Below are positions 48,780-57,378 of a DNA stretch of 64,000 bases, piece after piece (position 1 is the stretch's first letter; the number at the start of each line of letters is the position of its first letter). Under the pieces are notes generated by a model. That model searched no databases, was not told the DNA's origin, and worked only from the letters and a program-made list of their open reading frames with translations. The DNA is from Halorussus lipolyticus (GTDB taxonomy: Archaea; Halobacteriota; Halobacteria; Halobacteriales; Haladaptataceae): NCBI RefSeq assembly GCF_029338375.1, contig NZ_CP119804.1, forward strand, positions 930,001 to 994,000, read 5' to 3'. A program made the translations under genes and the position numbers.

Positions 48780-49702
48780 GTGGTCTCACCACCTCGCAAG
48801 CTATCACCGTCCTCGGCTTCACTTTTGCGTCCGAACTCGTCGGCGGCAGTCGCTAACCCAGCGAACGTCTCGGGCGGAATCTTGCCGGCGCGCTTGCTCA
48901 GTACGTCGGGGTCGAGGTCGGTCCGGCCCTCCGAGATGGCATCGACCACGGCGTCGGCGTCGTCGAGGCCGGAGATGTGAGGCGTGTTCCGAATCGCGTT
49001 CCGGAGGGTCTTGCGGCGCTGGGTGAACACGGCCTTGACGAACCGGAGGAAGAAGTCCTCGTCGCCGACCTCGTAGTCCGGGTCGCGGGGCGTGGTCCGG
49101 ACGACGGCGCTCTCGACGTCCGGCGGCGGCGAGAAGGCTTCTTTCGGGACTGGCTCGACCACTTCCACGTCGGCGTAGTGTTGGGCCGAGACCGACAAGC
49201 GGCCGTAGTCGTCGGTGCCGGGGTCGGCGGCCATCCGCTCGGCGAACTCCTTCTGGAACATGAGGACGGTCGGTTTTCCGCGCGGGAGGAGTCGGAAGGT
49301 GATTTCGCTGGAGACGCCGTAGGGGAGGTTCGAAATCGAGGCGGTGAAGTCGGGGAGGTCAACTTCGAGCGCGTCGCCCGAAATCACGGTGAGTCGCCCG
49401 TCAGCAATCTCGTCGGCGAACTCCTCGCGCAGGAAGCCGGCCAAATCCCGGTCGCGCTCGACCACGGTCACTTCGTCGGCGACGGCGAGCAGGCGGTCGG
49501 TCAGCGCGCCGGTTCCGGGACCGATTTCGAGGACGTGCGAGCAGTCGAAGGCGGCCTCCTCGGCGTATTCGGGCAGTCGGTCCAGCACGCGGTCGTCTAT
49601 CAGAAAGTGCTGGTCACGGTCAGGGTTCCCGCGGACGCCCGCCCGCCGGAGGAGGGCGTCGGGGTTCCGCAGGTCGGATTCGGAGTCGGGCGAGTCGGTC
49701 AT
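48776..49702 (-). CDS. ksgA: 16S rRNA adenine dimethyltransferase KsgA/Dim1
   Basis: 308 residues. It starts with an acidic tail MTDSPDSESDLRN, then RDQHFLIDDRVLDRLPEYA and motif I VLEIGPGTGALTDRL. The catalytic region is ISNLPYGVSSEITF (NLPY), and the C-terminal FLRFVKAVFTQRRKTLRNAI is typical. It dimethylates two adjacent adenosines near the 3' end of 16S rRNA. The ATG at 49702 fits the family; the frame extends upstream through a region without protein character. It is first gene of the operon with mscS and hemK2. Confidence 0.95.
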   Translation of the reverse strand: MTDSPDSESDLRNPDALLRRAGVRGNPDRDQHFLIDDRVLDRLPEYAEEAAFDCSHVLEIGPGTGALTDRLLAVADEVTVVERDRDLAGFLREEFADEIADGRLTVISGDALEVDLPDFTASISNLPYGVSSEITFRLLPRGKPTVLMFQKEFAERMAADPGTDDYGRLSVSAQHYADVEVVEPVPKEAFSPPPDVESAVVRTTPRDPDYEVGDEDFFLRFVKAVFTQRRKTLRNAIRNTPHISGLDDADAVVDAISEGRTDLDPDVLSKRAGKIPPETFAGLATAADEFGRKSEAEDGDSLRGGETT

Positions 49703-50049
49703 TACGTCGGGGTAGCTACCGAAAGCGGGTAAAGCCACCGAGTCGGCTAGACCGGTCGAGAACCCGACTCCGAGCGCCCCGGTCGGCGGTTCTCGGTCGC
49801 CGACCGCGTTGCCGGACTCGACGGCCCCGAGTTCCGACCCTCGACGCAGACATATCTCTATAATTCTTATATACTCGTATATGTTCTTTTCACGATTGTT
49901 TTGAATGCCCTGACAAGCGATGGGCGCGTCGTTTGTCGTCGTCTCTCTGCCGGTCTGCTCTCCGTCGTCGCAAACCTGCCCGACGACATCGCCGTGACTA
50001 TCGAAGGGAAAGGAAGAACGCGACCAGCGACGGCAAAAAGAGACCGCTC
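49703..50049. other. Intergenic region between cdc48 and ksgA
   Basis: 347 bp without a gene. It includes an AT-rich patch (about 49850-49905) with the perfect palindrome ATATAC-TC-GTATAT at 49869-49882. A minus-strand TATA-like GGCTTTACC near 49730 would serve ksgA. The T-rich minus-strand sequence around the AT patch may also end the cdc48 transcript. Confidence 0.45.
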
Positions 50050-52275
50050 TCAGTCCGCCAGCGTCGGCCGGACCTTCTCGACCGCAGACTCGAAGTGCTT
50101 GGTCTGGATGCGGATTTCGTCGGCGTTCCGGTCGGCCTCCTCGACGCCCCACGCCTCGGCGGCCTCACGAATCGCCCGCATCGAGGCGTCTCGGACCACC
50201 GCTTCGAGGTCCGCGCCGGTGTACCCCTCCAAGTCCTCAGCGAGCGCGTCCAAGTCCACGTCGTCGGCCAGCGGCCGGTCGGCGGCGTGGACCGAGAGGA
50301 TGGCCCGGCGGCCCTCCTCGTCGGGCGCGGGGACCTCGATGTGTTCCTCCAACCGGCCGGGGCGCAGGAGGGCGCGGTCCAGCGAATCCCGGCGGTTGGT
50401 CGCGGCCAGCACCACGAGGTTGGGGTTCTCGGCCAGTCCGTCCATCTCTGTCAGGAGTTGGGAGACCACGCGCTCGGAGACTTCTGCACCGCCGCCCATC
50501 CCGGACCCTCGCTCGCCGGCGATGGCGTCGATTTCGTCCAAGAAGACGATTGCCGGGGCGGCCTGCCGGGCGCGGTCGAAGATTTCCCGGACCGCCTTCT
50601 CGGACTCGCCGACGTAGCGATTGAGGAGTTCCGGTCCATCGACGTGGATGAAGTTCACGTCACTCTGGCCCGCCAAGGCCCGCGCGAGGAGGGTCTTCCC
50701 GGTACCGGGCGGGCCGTGAAGCAGGATGCCGGCCGGCGGGTCGGTGTTGGTCTGGTCGAACAGGTTGCGGTACGCCAGCGGCCACTCGACCGCCTCGGTC
50801 AGCGTCTGTTTGGCCTCGTCCAGATTGCCCACGTCCTCGAAGGTGGTGTCGGGGGCCTCGGCGACGAACTCCCGCATCGCCGAGGGGTCCACCGAGGCCA
50901 TCGCGGTTTCGAAGTCCTCGCGGGTGACTTCGACCTGCATCAGTTCCTCCTCGTCGGCCCCGGCGTCTCGGGCGCGCCGGAGTGCGGCCATCGCGGCCTC
51001 CGTCGAGAGGGCGTGGAGGTCCGCGCCGACGAACCCGTGGGTTGTCGCCGCGAGTCGGTCGAGGTCCACGCTGTCGGCCAGCGGCATCCCGCGGGTGTGA
51101 ACGTCCAGAATCTCGCGCCGACCGGCCTCGCCGGGCACGCCGATTTCGATTTCGCGGTCGAAGCGTCCTCCTCGGCGCAGGGCGGGGTCGATGGCGTCAA
51201 CCCGGTTGGTCGCGCCGATGACCACGACCTCACCCCGCGATTCGAGGCCGTCCATCAGCGAGAGGAGTTGGGCGACCACGCGGTTCTCCACGTCGGACTC
51301 CTCGTCTCGTTCGCCCGCGATGGCGTCTATCTCGTCGAAGAAGACGATGGTCGGGGCGTTCTCGCGGGCCTGCTCGAAGACTTCGCGCAGGCGCTCCTCG
51401 CTCTCGCCCTTGTATTTGCTCATGATTTCCGGCCCCGAGACCGTGACGAAGTGGGCGTCCACCTCGTTTGCGACCGCCTTGGCAATCATCGTCTTGCCGG
51501 TGCCGGGCGGGCCGTAGAGCAGGACTCCCTTCGGCGGGTCGATGCCGAGACGCCGGAACAGCGCGGGGTTCGAGAGGGGCAACTCGACCATCTCCCGAAC
51601 GCGCTCCAGTTCGTCTTCGAGGCCGCCGATGTCCTCGTAGGTCGCGCCGGTGGGCTTTGGCGGGGTGTCGCCGTCGGCGCTTTCTCCGCCCGCATCGCCT
51701 TCGCCGCGGGAGATGGGGATGGAGATGCCGTCGGACCCACTGGACGAACTCCCCGCGCCGGACTCGCCGTCGAGCGCGACTCTCACGTCGGTCTCGTCGG
51801 TCACCCGGACCACGCCGTCGGGATTTGTCGCGCCGACGTGGAAGGTGCCCGCGTCGCCCAGTCGCTCGATTCGGACGCGCTCGCCCTCCTTGACCGGGCG
51901 GTCCCGGAGCGTTCGTTTGAGGGCCGCTTCGAGCGTATCCCGGTCGTCGGGGTCGAACGAGGCGGCGGGCGCGAGCGCGACCTCCTCGGCGTCTTGGACC
52001 GAAATCTTGCGGACGGTCACGGTGTCGCCGATGCTCACCCCGGCGTTGGCCCGCGTCTCGCCGTCTACCTGCACCACGCCGGTCTGTACGTCGGTCCCGG
52101 CGGGCCACACCTTGACCACGGTGTCGCGCTCGCCTTCCACGACCACGGTGTCGCCGCTCAGGACGCCCAGCGCCGACCGGGCCGATTCGGGAATCCGGGC
52201 GATTCCCCGGCCCGCGTCGCGCTTCTCCGCGCCCTGCACGGTGAGTTCGACCGCGGCGGAACCCTTCGCGTTCAT
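50050..52275 (-). CDS. cdc48: CDC48/VAT-type AAA+ ATPase
   Basis: 741 residues. The N-domain (about 1-165: double-psi barrel and RxxR segment) is followed by a Ser/Gly-rich linker and two AAA modules. D1 has Walker A GPPGTGKT (255-262) and Walker B FFDEID (312-317). D2 repeats GPPGTGKT near residue 525 and FLDEID. The pore and arginine-finger regions (SKYKGESEERL, GRFDREI) are intact. It forms hexamers that unfold proteins for degradation or disassembly. The C-terminus lacks a clear HbYX proteasome tail, ending RPTLAD. It is monocistronic. Confidence 0.95.
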   Translation of the reverse strand: MNAKGSAAVELTVQGAEKRDAGRGIARIPESARSALGVLSGDTVVVEGERDTVVKVWPAGTDVQTGVVQVDGETRANAGVSIGDTVTVRKISVQDAEEVALAPAASFDPDDRDTLEAALKRTLRDRPVKEGERVRIERLGDAGTFHVGATNPDGVVRVTDETDVRVALDGESGAGSSSSGSDGISIPISRGEGDAGGESADGDTPPKPTGATYEDIGGLEDELERVREMVELPLSNPALFRRLGIDPPKGVLLYGPPGTGKTMIAKAVANEVDAHFVTVSGPEIMSKYKGESEERLREVFEQARENAPTIVFFDEIDAIAGERDEESDVENRVVAQLLSLMDGLESRGEVVVIGATNRVDAIDPALRRGGRFDREIEIGVPGEAGRREILDVHTRGMPLADSVDLDRLAATTHGFVGADLHALSTEAAMAALRRARDAGADEEELMQVEVTREDFETAMASVDPSAMREFVAEAPDTTFEDVGNLDEAKQTLTEAVEWPLAYRNLFDQTNTDPPAGILLHGPPGTGKTLLARALAGQSDVNFIHVDGPELLNRYVGESEKAVREIFDRARQAAPAIVFLDEIDAIAGERGSGMGGGAEVSERVVSQLLTEMDGLAENPNLVVLAATNRRDSLDRALLRPGRLEEHIEVPAPDEEGRRAILSVHAADRPLADDVDLDALAEDLEGYTGADLEAVVRDASMRAIREAAEAWGVEEADRNADEIRIQTKHFESAVEKVRPTLAD

Positions 52276-52705
52276 GTCAGCATCTGGTCGCTCGTCCGTA
52301 TTGAGGATTCCCCCTTTTGCTTTGGCTACGCGGTTGGTGGGGTGGCCTCGTTCTCGAACGTCCTCGCGCTTAGAGTCAGAGGGGGAGTAGACGGGACAGC
52401 GATGTCTTCGAAAGTCCTCGCGTGGTTCGCGGTCACGTGAGGGTGCGCGGCGCTCCGCGCCGCGACTGGCGAGCGGTGGAACCGCGAGCGAAGCGAACGT
52501 GATTTCGGAAGACGCGGTTTGTCTTCCGGCGGTCGCTCAGCGACATATCCGACGCGCACAGTTCTGCGCGCGCCGGATAGGGGTCGGCTGAGACGACTAT
52601 ATAAACGGGAACCGCGCTCGTGACCGAACCGAGATTTCTGTCACCACCCCAACGAGTATTCCTGTCAGGGTAAACGATTTACTTTCGTCCGGTGTACCCA
52701 CGAAC
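52276..52705. other. Intergenic region with hairpin cluster
   Basis: 430 bp between divergent genes. The centre holds five closely spaced hairpins (see 52446-52579). A strong TATA-like TATATAAA (52597-52604) and a second candidate ATTTACTTTC (52675-52684) precede the small zinc-finger gene. The second would give it a leaderless message. Confidence 0.5.
52446..52579. repeat. Hairpin cluster (structured repeat-like element D)
   Basis: Successive perfect stems: CGCGGCGC/GCGCCGCG (52446-52453 with 52457-52464), GCGGT/ACCGC (52473-52485), CGGAAGAC/GTCTTCCG (52506-52513 with 52521-52528), GTCGCT/AGCGAC (52532-52544), and TATCCG...CGGATA (52546-52551 with 52574-52579). It shares the string GAGCGAAGCGA with copy A. 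It could be another member of the same repeat class. Confidence 0.5.
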
Positions 52706-52840
52706 ATGGTCGTCAAAACCGAGCGCGACGAGATGACGTGGTACAAGTGCGAGGGATGCGGGATGATGTTCGACGACGCCGAGGACGCAAAGCAACACGA
52801 AGCCAACTGCGACCACGAGGACCCCTCGTACATCCAGTAG
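52706..52840 (+). CDS. Small zinc-finger protein, 44 aa
   Basis: 44 residues: MVVKTERDEMTWYKCEGCGM, then MFDDAEDAKQHEANCDHEDP and SYIQ. C15 and C18 with H31 and C35 make a C2HC-like zinc finger (C-x2-C-x12-H-x3-C). Such micro zinc fingers are common in haloarchaea and many affect adaptation or biofilm formation, but this one is uncharacterised to my knowledge. A promoter with TATA lies upstream. It is convergent with the 52984 gene, separated by an inverted repeat. Confidence 0.8.
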   Translation: MVVKTERDEMTWYKCEGCGMMFDDAEDAKQHEANCDHEDPSYIQ

Positions 52841-52936
52841 CGCGGGTCGGTTGGCGGACGGTCGAGTCGGGGGATTTTGCGTTCGGGAATCCGGCCCGGA
52901 GGAGAACCCCGTCTCGCCCCACAAGAAGTAACTAAA

Positions 52937-52974
52937 TCTGTCTTTAAGAAGTAAAATAGCTCCCTAAAGACAGA
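52937..52974. terminator. 10-bp inverted repeat between convergent genes
   Basis: TCTGTCTTTA (52937-52946) and TAAAGACAGA (52965-52974) are a perfect dyad with an 18-nt AT-rich spacer. It ends 10 nt from the stop codon of the minus-strand gene. It is probably a bidirectional transcript-end structure. Confidence 0.5.
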
Positions 52975-52983
52975 AATTATGTC

Positions 52984-53229
52984 TTACAACCCGGCGCGTT
53001 CGCGGTGGTCTGCCGCCAGTTCCTTGGCCTCGGCTTTGGTGTGGCAGGTCTCCCACCGGACCTCCTCGCCCGACCCGTAGGCCAGCGCGTCCTTGAGTTC
53101 GTCCCGGAGGACGCCCCACCCGACCTCCACCACCTCGCCGTCGTCGCCGAGTTCGTACACGCCGTACTGTTCCGGCGCGGACCCGACCGTCCGGCGATTC
53201 AGCGCCTGCCAGCGTTTTTGAAGTGGCAT
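52984..53229 (-). CDS. Small haloarchaeal protein of unknown function, 81 aa
   Basis: 81 residues. EQYGVYELGDDGEVVEVGWG reads as a beta hairpin, followed by helical VLRDELKDALAYGSGE and VRWETCHTKAEAKELAADH. The order (YGVYELGD...VRWETCHTKAEAKELA) resembles a GIY-YIG-like fold reduced to its core, but the catalytic Arg/Glu pattern is not clear. I cannot give a function. It lies 14 nt downstream of the DUF5796-type gene on the same strand and is probably co-transcribed. Confidence 0.75.
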   Translation of the reverse strand: MPLQKRWQALNRRTVGSAPEQYGVYELGDDGEVVEVGWGVLRDELKDALAYGSGEEVRWETCHTKAEAKELAADHRERAGL

Positions 53230-53243
53230 CGTGGCGCTTCGAG

Positions 53244-53672
53244 TTACTCGTCGCCGACTAGTTCGTAGGAGGCCTCGCCGCGGCCGTCCTCAGAGAAGAC
53301 GAAGACCCGACCGCGGGCGACTTCGGGGTCGGCCTCGACTTCGACGGAGTGGCCCGCCAGTCGGACCGTCACGCCGGGGAACAGTTCTTCCTCCTCGCCG
53401 GGGTTCAACAGCACGCGACCGATGCCGGTGGATTCGAGGATTTCGTCGTGACTGTCCCGGTCGTTGACGTACATCATCACGCCCTCGGTCTCGGTCGGGT
53501 CGGTCACGAGGACCTGCACGAGTTTGCCGGGTTGGGTCCGGAGCGTGCCCGTGACCTTCTTCGGGACTCCTCGGTAGTAGGCCTCCCTGCCGTCGGTGTA
53601 CTCCACGACGATGCCGTCCTCGGCCAACTCGACGCCGAGCGTGTCCGGGGCCACGTCGTTGCGTGCGCTCAT
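53244..53672 (-). CDS. DUF5796-type haloarchaeal protein
   Basis: 142 residues, very acidic. It has the start SARNDVAPDTLGVELAEDGI and a conserved core VEYTDGREAYYRGVPKKV. A GKLVQVLVTDPTETEGVMMY segment and a beta-rich C-terminus (VTVRLAGHSVEVEADPE) follow. I associate it with the haloarchaeal DUF5796 family; no function is known. The ATG at 53672 was chosen because upstream sequence in frame is antisense to the shikimate kinase gene. Confidence 0.8.
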   Translation of the reverse strand: MSARNDVAPDTLGVELAEDGIVVEYTDGREAYYRGVPKKVTGTLRTQPGKLVQVLVTDPTETEGVMMYVNDRDSHDEILESTGIGRVLLNPGEEEELFPGVTVRLAGHSVEVEADPEVARGRVFVFSEDGRGEASYELVGDE

Positions 53673-53801
53673 GGGTCGAACTTCGCTCGGAGTCGGGAAA
53701 AGGGGTGCGCTTCCGGACCGGTCGAACGACGAGTGGCCCGGAGACCGCCCCAACTTGCAGGAACCACCAGCGTCATTACGCCCCGCGAGAGAGTGACCCT
53801 C

Positions 53802-54659
53802 ATGGAGGGCCGAGCATCCGCCCCGGCCGCGGGCACCGTCCTGAACGCCCTCGCCACCGGAACCGGGTCGGCGTTCGCCATCGACGCCGAGACGACCGCG
53901 ACGGTCGAACTCGACGACTCGGGGTCGCTGTCCGGCGAGGTCGCCGACGAACCCGAGGCCGACACGCGACTCGTGGAGCGGTGCGTCGAACTCGCCGTGG
54001 CGGAGTACGGCGACGAGGAGACCACCGGCGGCCGGGTCAGAACCGAGAGCGAGGTCCCGATGGCGGCCGGCCTCAAGAGTTCGAGCGCCGCGGCGAACGC
54101 CACCGTGCTGGCGACCCTCGACGCGCTCGGAGTCGCCGACGAGGTGCCCCGCGAGGAGGCCTGTCTCCTCGGCGTGCAGGCCGCCCGCGACGCCGGCGTC
54201 ACGGTGACGGGCGCGTTCGACGACGCCAGCGCCAGCATGCTCGGCGGCGTCACCGTCACCGACAACCGGCGCGACGAACTGCTGGCCCGCGAGCCAATCG
54301 AGTGGGACGTGTTGGTCTGGACGCCGCCAGAGCGGGCCTTCAGCGCCGACGCCGACTCCTCGCGGTGCGAGCGAATCGCCCCCGTCGCGCAACTCGTGGC
54401 GGACCTCGCGCTCGACGGTCGGTACGCCGACGCGATGACGGTCAACGGCTTCGCGTTCTGTGCGGCACTCGACTTCCCGGCCGACCCGATGGTAGAGGCC
54501 CTGCCCCACGCTCGCGGCGTCTCGCTGTCGGGCACCGGCCCGAGTTTCGTCGCGGTGGGGTCGGAGGACGAACTGCGAGCGGTACGCGACAACTGGAGCA
54601 AACGAGATGGTACGACATGGCTGACGACGACTCGCAACGACGGCGCCCGGACGACATGA
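53802..54659 (+). CDS. aroK: Shikimate kinase, archaeal GHMP type
   Basis: 285 residues, GHMP superfamily, unrelated to bacterial AroK. It starts EGRASAPAAGTVLNALATGT. The phosphate loop is PMAAGLKSSSAAANATVLAT, and the C-terminal motif is VSLSGTGPSFVAVG. It makes shikimate 3-phosphate for aromatic amino acid synthesis. The chorismate mutase gene overlaps its 3' end, the usual archaeal pairing. ATG at 53802 fits the family start. Confidence 0.94.
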   Translation: MEGRASAPAAGTVLNALATGTGSAFAIDAETTATVELDDSGSLSGEVADEPEADTRLVERCVELAVAEYGDEETTGGRVRTESEVPMAAGLKSSSAAANATVLATLDALGVADEVPREEACLLGVQAARDAGVTVTGAFDDASASMLGGVTVTDNRRDELLAREPIEWDVLVWTPPERAFSADADSSRCERIAPVAQLVADLALDGRYADAMTVNGFAFCAALDFPADPMVEALPHARGVSLSGTGPSFVAVGSEDELRAVRDNWSKRDGTTWLTTTRNDGARTT

Positions 54660-54922
54660 GCCTCGCGGAACTCCGCGAGGAGATAGAGAGCATCGACCGA
54701 GAGATAGTCGAACTCATCGCCCGCCGGACCTACGTCGCAGAGACGGTGGCACAGGTCAAGGCCGACCGGGAGATGCCGACGACCGACGAGGACCAAGAGG
54801 AGCAGGTGATGGACCGCGCCGGCGAGAACGCCGAGCGATTCGACGTGGACGCGAATCTGGTGAAAGCGATTTTCAGGCTGTTGATAGAGCTGAACAAAGT
54901 CGAACAGCGCGAGACGCGCTAA
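54617..54922 (+). CDS. Chorismate mutase (AroQ type)
   Basis: 101 residues, all-helical AroQ fold. LREEIESIDREIVELIARR is the first helix with the catalytic Arg. YVAETVAQVKADREMPTTDE gives the Lys, and AIFRLLIELNKVEQRETR is the last helix. It turns chorismate into prephenate. Start 54617 overlaps aroK by 43 nt; an ATG at 54656 (MSLAELREE) gives the ATGA overlap typical of this genome and an 88-residue protein and may be the true start. Confidence 0.9.
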   Translation: MADDDSQRRRPDDMSLAELREEIESIDREIVELIARRTYVAETVAQVKADREMPTTDEDQEEQVMDRAGENAERFDVDANLVKAIFRLLIELNKVEQRETR

Positions 54923-54948
54923 CAGAAACCCGGTTTTTCCGTGCCGAC

Positions 54949-57378
54949 CTAATCGTCCGCACTTCCCGAAACGGTCGGAGCAGGTGGCTCGACGGCGGAC
55001 GCCTCCGATTGGAGAGGATTCCATTCCAGACCTTCCTGATACTGAAGCGGCGCGTTGTCCTGTTCGGGGTCGAGGACCGTCAGCTGTATCCACCCGTTGT
55101 CGAGGAGTGCCACGAGTTGGTCGTGCTGGCCGATAATCTCGGTGACTTGTTCGACGGGTGCGTGAATCACCGCCGACAGGCGTAACGGCTGGTGGTGTGG
55201 CTGGTCGGCGTCGGCGTAGAGCGACTGGAGCGGGAGGCCGGTCATCAGGTCGCCGCCGTTGCCCTGAAACACGCCGACGTTGCCGACCGGGTTCTGGGTC
55301 ACTTTCGAGCCACTTCCGTAGACGGCGTTATCGACCGTGGCGAAGTAGTACTGGTTGTTGATCCACTGCGTGACCACGAGCGGCCCGGTCATGATGGCCT
55401 CCAGCGCCTCGCCCTCAGAATCGGTCTGCCAGTCGTAGGAGTGGAGGAAGGTGCGACCGTCAAGGTCCTCGTCCGCGGTCAACTCGCGAGGACCGACGAC
55501 GAACGAGGCGTTGCCGGCCAGTCCCCACTCGGGGCGCGTTTCGGCCCAGTCGGCCGCCCGGCGTTGGGTCTCGCGGACGCTATCGGCAGTCTCGTCTGAC
55601 ATGGAGTCGGTCCGCTCCGCGGTCGCTCGGCTCTGGGCCTCCGCGAGGTCCTCGCGCAATCGTTCGAGGTCGGCCTCGTGGCTCTCGGGCACGTCGCCGT
55701 CGAACAGCGTTATCTCGTCGGTCGTCGTGTTGTGTTCGCCGGCGAGGAACACGGTGTCCTCAGGGATGTCGAACCCGCGTTCGCGCAGTTCGGCCTTCAC
55801 GTCCTCGTCGTTGCAGATGTCCGCGAGGACGCGAGCGTTCGGACCGCCGGGGTTCCCTGCACAGGCACCGCAGTCCAGACTCGAATCGAACGGGTTGTTC
55901 GTCGTCTGACTGGTGTGGCCCGTGAACACGACGAGGCGAGCGAACTCGTCCCACCCCATCAACTCGAAGGCGGTCTGGGCGTACTCGACTTTCTCCTCCA
56001 ACAGCAGTCCTTCCCGGAGTGCATGCACGGAGTCCGGATTGTAATCGACCGAGGGCTCACAGAACTCGTGTTCGTCGGGCGCGCGGTCAGTGTCGTGGAG
56101 TGCGTCGTAGACGCGGGCAGGCAGAAGCGTCCGAGCAGTCAGCGCGGCACCGTACCCTGCCCCGGCGCTCTCGACGAGGCTGAACGCCGTCGCCGCGTTG
56201 GACTTGAGGCTCTTGAGTGCGCTCTTTCCTGCGTCCAGCACGCCCCGCCAGCGGTCGTAGCGGCCCTGTTTGGTGTCGCCCTCGGTGGTGGGGCGCTCCG
56301 TGATACGGTGCTGGGCGTCGAGAATCGGCGGGCAGGCGTCCACAGCCACGTCCTCGTCGTAGGCCTGATAGCGCATCGGGACGCCGAAGAACCCCGCGTA
56401 GCCGTGGGTTTCGTAGGAGCCGACGGCCTCGATGTGGCGGCGGATAATCTCCGAGCGCGTGTCGATACAGAACACGAGTTGTGCGTCCGGACAAGGAGAC
56501 TCGTCGGCAGTACCGGTCTCCGGGTCGGGTCGTGACACCGACTCTACCAACCGGTCGCGGTGGCTCTTTTCCCACGCGGTCAACCAGATTTCGGGGAGCG
56601 GAACCTCGTCGCTCTCGACCGATTCAGTGGCGTGTTCGCTCGGGTCGATAGGCGCGTCGAGGAGGTCCGCGAGGACCAGACGGACTGCGAGATACTCGGT
56701 CAGCGAGATGGGGTAGTTCGACTGCCACGGGTCGGCGTCGTCGCTGGCTCGCTGTTTGATGAAGCCGGTCCACCCCGGAAGTGCGGCGAGTTGTTGCTCG
56801 AAAATCGTCTCCCACTCCCCCTGCGGGTAGTCCGACAGGACGCTTTCGAGTGCGGCAATCGGGGTCTCCGGGAGGTCTGCCGGACTGTCACAACCGGGAA
56901 CGTCACCGTCGTAGGGGGCCATCTCACGCCACGCCGCGTAGAACCCTTCTTGACGGTCGGGCATCGGCCACTTGGCGTTCCCTTGGTCGAGGAAGGCGGT
57001 GAGCCACTTCGAGAGCACGCGATGGACCTCCTCGGTGCTGGCATCGCTCTCGGAGGCGGAGACCGATTCGGTCGCTTCCATCTCGTCGAGCAACGTCGCC
57101 GGGTCGTCGTCGAAGCCGTGGGCTTTCAACTCGGCGGAAAGCACCTCCGAGTCGATTTGCCCGTTCTCCCACGCCTGCCGGAAGATGTCGGGACGTGGAT
57201 AGCCACGACCCCCGAACAACTGTTCGGCCTCGGCAACGGCCTCGTGGAACGGCCGGTCTTCGAGGCCGGACAGCGGATTGGCCGTGACGAACGAGTGGAG
57301 CGGCCAGACCGAACCGACGTTCTCGGCGGCGCGTTCGATGCTGTTCTCGAAGTGAGTTTCCTTGTGTTCAAGCGTCAT
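54949..57378 (-). CDS. dabA: Inorganic carbon uptake protein DabA (DUF2309/UPF0753)
   Basis: 809 residues. The beta-carbonic-anhydrase-like zinc site is visible: C304 and D306 in VFCIDTRSEIIRRH, H488 in VFTGHTSQTTNNPFDSSLDC and C503. The H-to-C spacing of 15 equals that of characterised DabA. Other family segments are WPLHSFVTANPLSGLEDRPF at the start, FFGVPMRY, and a C-terminal GDLMTGLPLQSL. DabA with DabB forms an energy-coupled CO2/bicarbonate accumulation complex at the membrane. It is translated after DabB, with an 11-nt overlap. Confidence 0.93.
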   Translation of the reverse strand: MTLEHKETHFENSIERAAENVGSVWPLHSFVTANPLSGLEDRPFHEAVAEAEQLFGGRGYPRPDIFRQAWENGQIDSEVLSAELKAHGFDDDPATLLDEMEATESVSASESDASTEEVHRVLSKWLTAFLDQGNAKWPMPDRQEGFYAAWREMAPYDGDVPGCDSPADLPETPIAALESVLSDYPQGEWETIFEQQLAALPGWTGFIKQRASDDADPWQSNYPISLTEYLAVRLVLADLLDAPIDPSEHATESVESDEVPLPEIWLTAWEKSHRDRLVESVSRPDPETGTADESPCPDAQLVFCIDTRSEIIRRHIEAVGSYETHGYAGFFGVPMRYQAYDEDVAVDACPPILDAQHRITERPTTEGDTKQGRYDRWRGVLDAGKSALKSLKSNAATAFSLVESAGAGYGAALTARTLLPARVYDALHDTDRAPDEHEFCEPSVDYNPDSVHALREGLLLEEKVEYAQTAFELMGWDEFARLVVFTGHTSQTTNNPFDSSLDCGACAGNPGGPNARVLADICNDEDVKAELRERGFDIPEDTVFLAGEHNTTTDEITLFDGDVPESHEADLERLREDLAEAQSRATAERTDSMSDETADSVRETQRRAADWAETRPEWGLAGNASFVVGPRELTADEDLDGRTFLHSYDWQTDSEGEALEAIMTGPLVVTQWINNQYYFATVDNAVYGSGSKVTQNPVGNVGVFQGNGGDLMTGLPLQSLYADADQPHHQPLRLSAVIHAPVEQVTEIIGQHDQLVALLDNGWIQLTVLDPEQDNAPLQYQEGLEWNPLQSEASAVEPPAPTVSGSADD